This document shows, piece by piece, positions 62,084 through 64,000 of a stretch of DNA of 64,000 bases. The stretch covers positions 43,707 to 107,706 of the forward strand of contig NZ_MUNZ01000089.1 in assembly GCF_002001205.1 (NCBI RefSeq), in the 5' to 3' direction. The notes below the pieces were generated by a model. That model was not told the DNA's origin. It ran no database searches and saw only the letters and a list, made by a program, of their open reading frames with translations. A program made the position numbers and the translations under genes. Positions within the stretch are counted from its first letter, which is position 1, and each line of letters opens with the position of its first letter. Source of the stretch: Hydrogenophaga sp. A37. Lineage in GTDB: Bacteria > Pseudomonadota > Gammaproteobacteria > Burkholderiales > Burkholderiaceae_C.

Positions 62084-63856
62084 ATGACCGAACCCGGAAA
62101 ATGGGCCCAGTTCCTCCAGTTCGCCGCCAAGGTGGTCCGCCTTGCGGCGCCGTATTTCAGTTCCGAAGAAAAGTGGAAGGCGCGGGCCTTGTTGTTCGCC
62201 ATCGTCGCGCTCAACCTGGCCGGCGTGTACATGCTGGTGCTGCTTAACGAGTGGAACCGCGGCTTCTACGACGCGCTGCAAAACAAGAACCAGCCGGTGT
62301 TCTGGCAGGAGCTGCTGCGCTTCACCTACATCGCCTTCGGCTTCATCGTCATCGCGGTCTACCGTTTCTACCTGACGCAACTGCTCCAGCTGCGCTGGCG
62401 CACCTGGATGACCGCCCACTACCTGGACCGCTGGCTCGCCAACAAGGCCTTCTACCAGCTGGAACTGGCGCGTTTTTCCAAACAAGCCGACGCGCCGCCC
62501 GACAACCCGGACCAGCGCATTGCCGAAGACCTGAACCTGTTCACCAGCGACACCGTGGGGCTGACCATGGGCCTGATGAACGCCGTGGTCACGCTGGTGA
62601 GTTTTGTCGGCATCCTCTGGGGGCTCTCGGGCAGTTTTGCCTTTGACTTCAACGGCAGCGCGTACGTGATCCCCGGCTTCATGGTCTGGATGGCGGTGGC
62701 CTACAGCCTGGCCGGCAGCGTGCTCACGCACTACATCGGCCGTCCGCAGATCGCGCTGAACTTCAAACAGCAGCGCTTCGAGGCCGACTTCCGCCACCAC
62801 CTGGTTCGGGTGCGCGAATACAGTGAGTCCATCGCGCTGGACCGGGGCGAACCGGTGGAGCGCACGCAACTGGGCGGGCGCTTCACCACCCTGCTGGGCA
62901 ACTACCTGAACCTGATCCGGGCCCAGAAGCGACTGATCTGGTTCAACAGCTTCTACGGCCAGGCCGCCATCGTGTTCCCTTTCATCGTGGCCGCGCCACG
63001 CTTCTTCAGTGGCGCCATCCAGCTCGGCGAGCTGATGCAGATTTCCTCGGCCTTCGGCCGCGTGCAGGACTCGCTCTCCTGGTTCGTCGACAACTACAGC
63101 AGTCTGGCCGCCTGGCGCGCCACCACCGACCGGATCATCAGCTTCGAAGCCAGCTTCCAGGCGCTGCAGCAGGCCGAGCTGGCCCACACCCAGGACGCCA
63201 CCCAGAGCGACCACCTCCGCGTGGACGATCTGCAGATCGCGCTGCCGGGCCAGGTGGCGCTGCTGAGCGGCAGCGGCCTCACGCTGTCGGCGGGCGACAC
63301 CCTGCTGGTGAAAGGCCCATCGGGCAGCGGCAAGTCCACCCTGTTCCGTGCGCTGGCCGGCATCTGGCCCTGGGCCCGCGGGCGGCTGCACCTGCCGGCC
63401 GACTTCGACGCGCGCGTCATGTTCCTGCCGCAGAAACCGTATTTCCCCAACGGCCCACTGCGCACCGCGCTGGCCTACCCCGCCACACCCGAGCGCTACA
63501 GCGACGCACAGATGCAGCAAGCCCTGTGCGACGCGCTGCTGCCGCGGCTGGCCGACGAGCTGGACCGCGAAGACACCTGGGGCCAGAAGCTCTCGGGTGG
63601 CGAACAGCAGCGCCTGGCCATCGCCCGCGCCCTGCTCAAGCAACCGCGCTGGCTGTTTGTGGACGAAGGCACCAGCGCGCTCGACGAAGCCGCCGAACGA
63701 ACGCTCTACGAACGGCTGCAGGCGCTGGTGGCCGCGCAAGGCGGCGCGCTGATCTCCATCGCCCACCGGCCCGCGGTGGCAGCGTTCCACGAAAAGCAGT
63801 GGACGCTGGTGGACAACGCGGGTGGCGAGAGCCGGTTCAGGCTGGAAGCGAGCTGA
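62084..63856 (+). CDS. BacA/YddA-type ABC transporter with fused ATPase
   Basis: The 590-residue half-transporter has six hydrophobic helices (about 35-330) with the ABC_membrane_2 features [17 protein letters not shown] and [11 protein letters not shown], and a C-terminal ATPase with Walker [10 protein letters not shown] (about 407-415), signature [15 protein letters not shown] and Walker [15 protein letters not shown]. Walker B has Asp-Glu-Gly instead of Asp-Glu-Pro, common in this family. Homologues import peptides or long-chain fatty acyl compounds. It lies 134 bases after the surface operon and seems independent of it. Confidence 0.9.
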   Translation: MTEPGKWAQFLQFAAKVVRLAAPYFSSEEKWKARALLFAIVALNLAGVYMLVLLNEWNRGFYDALQNKNQPVFWQELLRFTYIAFGFIVIAVYRFYLTQLLQLRWRTWMTAHYLDRWLANKAFYQLELARFSKQADAPPDNPDQRIAEDLNLFTSDTVGLTMGLMNAVVTLVSFVGILWGLSGSFAFDFNGSAYVIPGFMVWMAVAYSLAGSVLTHYIGRPQIALNFKQQRFEADFRHHLVRVREYSESIALDRGEPVERTQLGGRFTTLLGNYLNLIRAQKRLIWFNSFYGQAAIVFPFIVAAPRFFSGAIQLGELMQISSAFGRVQDSLSWFVDNYSSLAAWRATTDRIISFEASFQALQQAELAHTQDATQSDHLRVDDLQIALPGQVALLSGSGLTLSAGDTLLVKGPSGSGKSTLFRALAGIWPWARGRLHLPADFDARVMFLPQKPYFPNGPLRTALAYPATPERYSDAQMQQALCDALLPRLADELDREDTWGQKLSGGEQQRLAIARALLKQPRWLFVDEGTSALDEAAERTLYERLQALVAAQGGALISIAHRPAVAAFHEKQWTLVDNAGGESRFRLEAS

Positions 63857-64000
63857 GCACCGCTTGGGCGGCGGCGGTTTCAGCACAGATTTAAGGGTTT
63901 CTACTGAGGCGATCCACGCCGATGCGCCGGCCGTGCCACCATGGCGGCCGGTTCTTCGCCGTCTCCCCATTCACACCGCCTCGCCTGCCCGGCCCCTGCC
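63857..64000. other. Right edge, nothing recognised
   Basis: The last 144 bases carry no supported gene, terminator or RNA. Another gene probably begins beyond the edge. Confidence 0.5.

Noticed and set aside
61592..63970. A 792-codon minus-strand open frame opposite the ABC transporter
   Set aside because: The plus-strand frame has intact Walker motifs and helices. The antisense translation is Gln/Gly/Val-rich without a known fold.

Overview
The window reads as a chromosomal segment of a GC-rich betaproteobacterium, most likely of the order Burkholderiales and family Comamonadaceae (Hydrogenophaga or Acidovorax-like). This rests on the gene order engB / cytochrome c4 / resB, tandem LpxL-type acyltransferases divergent from metK, CIRCE-controlled groESL, OmpC-type porins of the Burkholderiales kind, and short CCCCC...GGGGG dispersed repeats. 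No rRNA, tRNA, prophage, insertion sequence or CRISPR array was seen. Taxonomy is inferred from protein and gene-order recognition, not from a search.

1-15.3 kb holds mostly housekeeping genes: the start of resB, a diheme cytochrome c4, engB, two lipid A-type acyltransferases, metK with a structured leader, an orphan PAS histidine kinase, a 7TM membrane protein with a degenerate GGDEF domain, a two-domain carotenoid-hydratase-like/MpaB-like fusion, groES-groEL behind an RpoH-like promoter and a CIRCE operator, and an MFS exporter.

15.4-25.7 kb is a D-xylose / alpha-xyloside utilisation locus, all on the minus strand. xylF-xylH-xylG (ABC importer), xylR (ROK repressor) and xylB form one unit. 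xylA, a GH31 alpha-xylosidase and a Gfo/Idh/MocA oxidoreductase form a second. Three copies of a 21-bp palindrome, TTAGTT-N9-AACTAA, lie upstream of xylF (two) and xylA (one) and are the likely XylR operators. Transaldolase with a divergent RpiR/HexR-type regulator at 30.4-32.3 kb fits the same pentose route.

25.7-30.4 kb carries an exported ASPIC/UnbV repeat protein translationally coupled to a vanadium-haloperoxidase/PAP2-type enzyme, then a membrane-anchored legumain-family (C13) protease. 32-43 kb is mixed: a DUF3047 lipoprotein, a ComEA-like HhH protein, two tandem porins, coq7, an OsmC protein, a candidate small RNA in front of ilvA, a diverged CobT, a DnaQ-like exonuclease and a CBS/nucleotidyltransferase regulator.

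42.9-54.4 kb is a complete type II secretion system: gspC on the minus strand, and gspG-H-I-J-K-L-M-N-D-E-F on the plus strand. Copies of a GC-rich dispersed repeat sit at several gene junctions, and one now encodes the N-terminus of GspK. 54.6-63.9 kb carries a 5'-nucleotidase, a tightly overlapping six-gene operon (two methyltransferases, HpcH/HpaI aldolase-like protein, SDR epimerase-like protein, GT2 glycosyltransferase, large polytopic membrane protein) that probably makes or modifies a surface glycoconjugate, and a BacA/YddA-type ABC transporter.

The best candidates for undescribed biology are the six-gene surface operon, the hydratase-like/MpaB-like fusion, the sRNA-like unit before ilvA, the metK leader, and the repeat-derived GspK leader.
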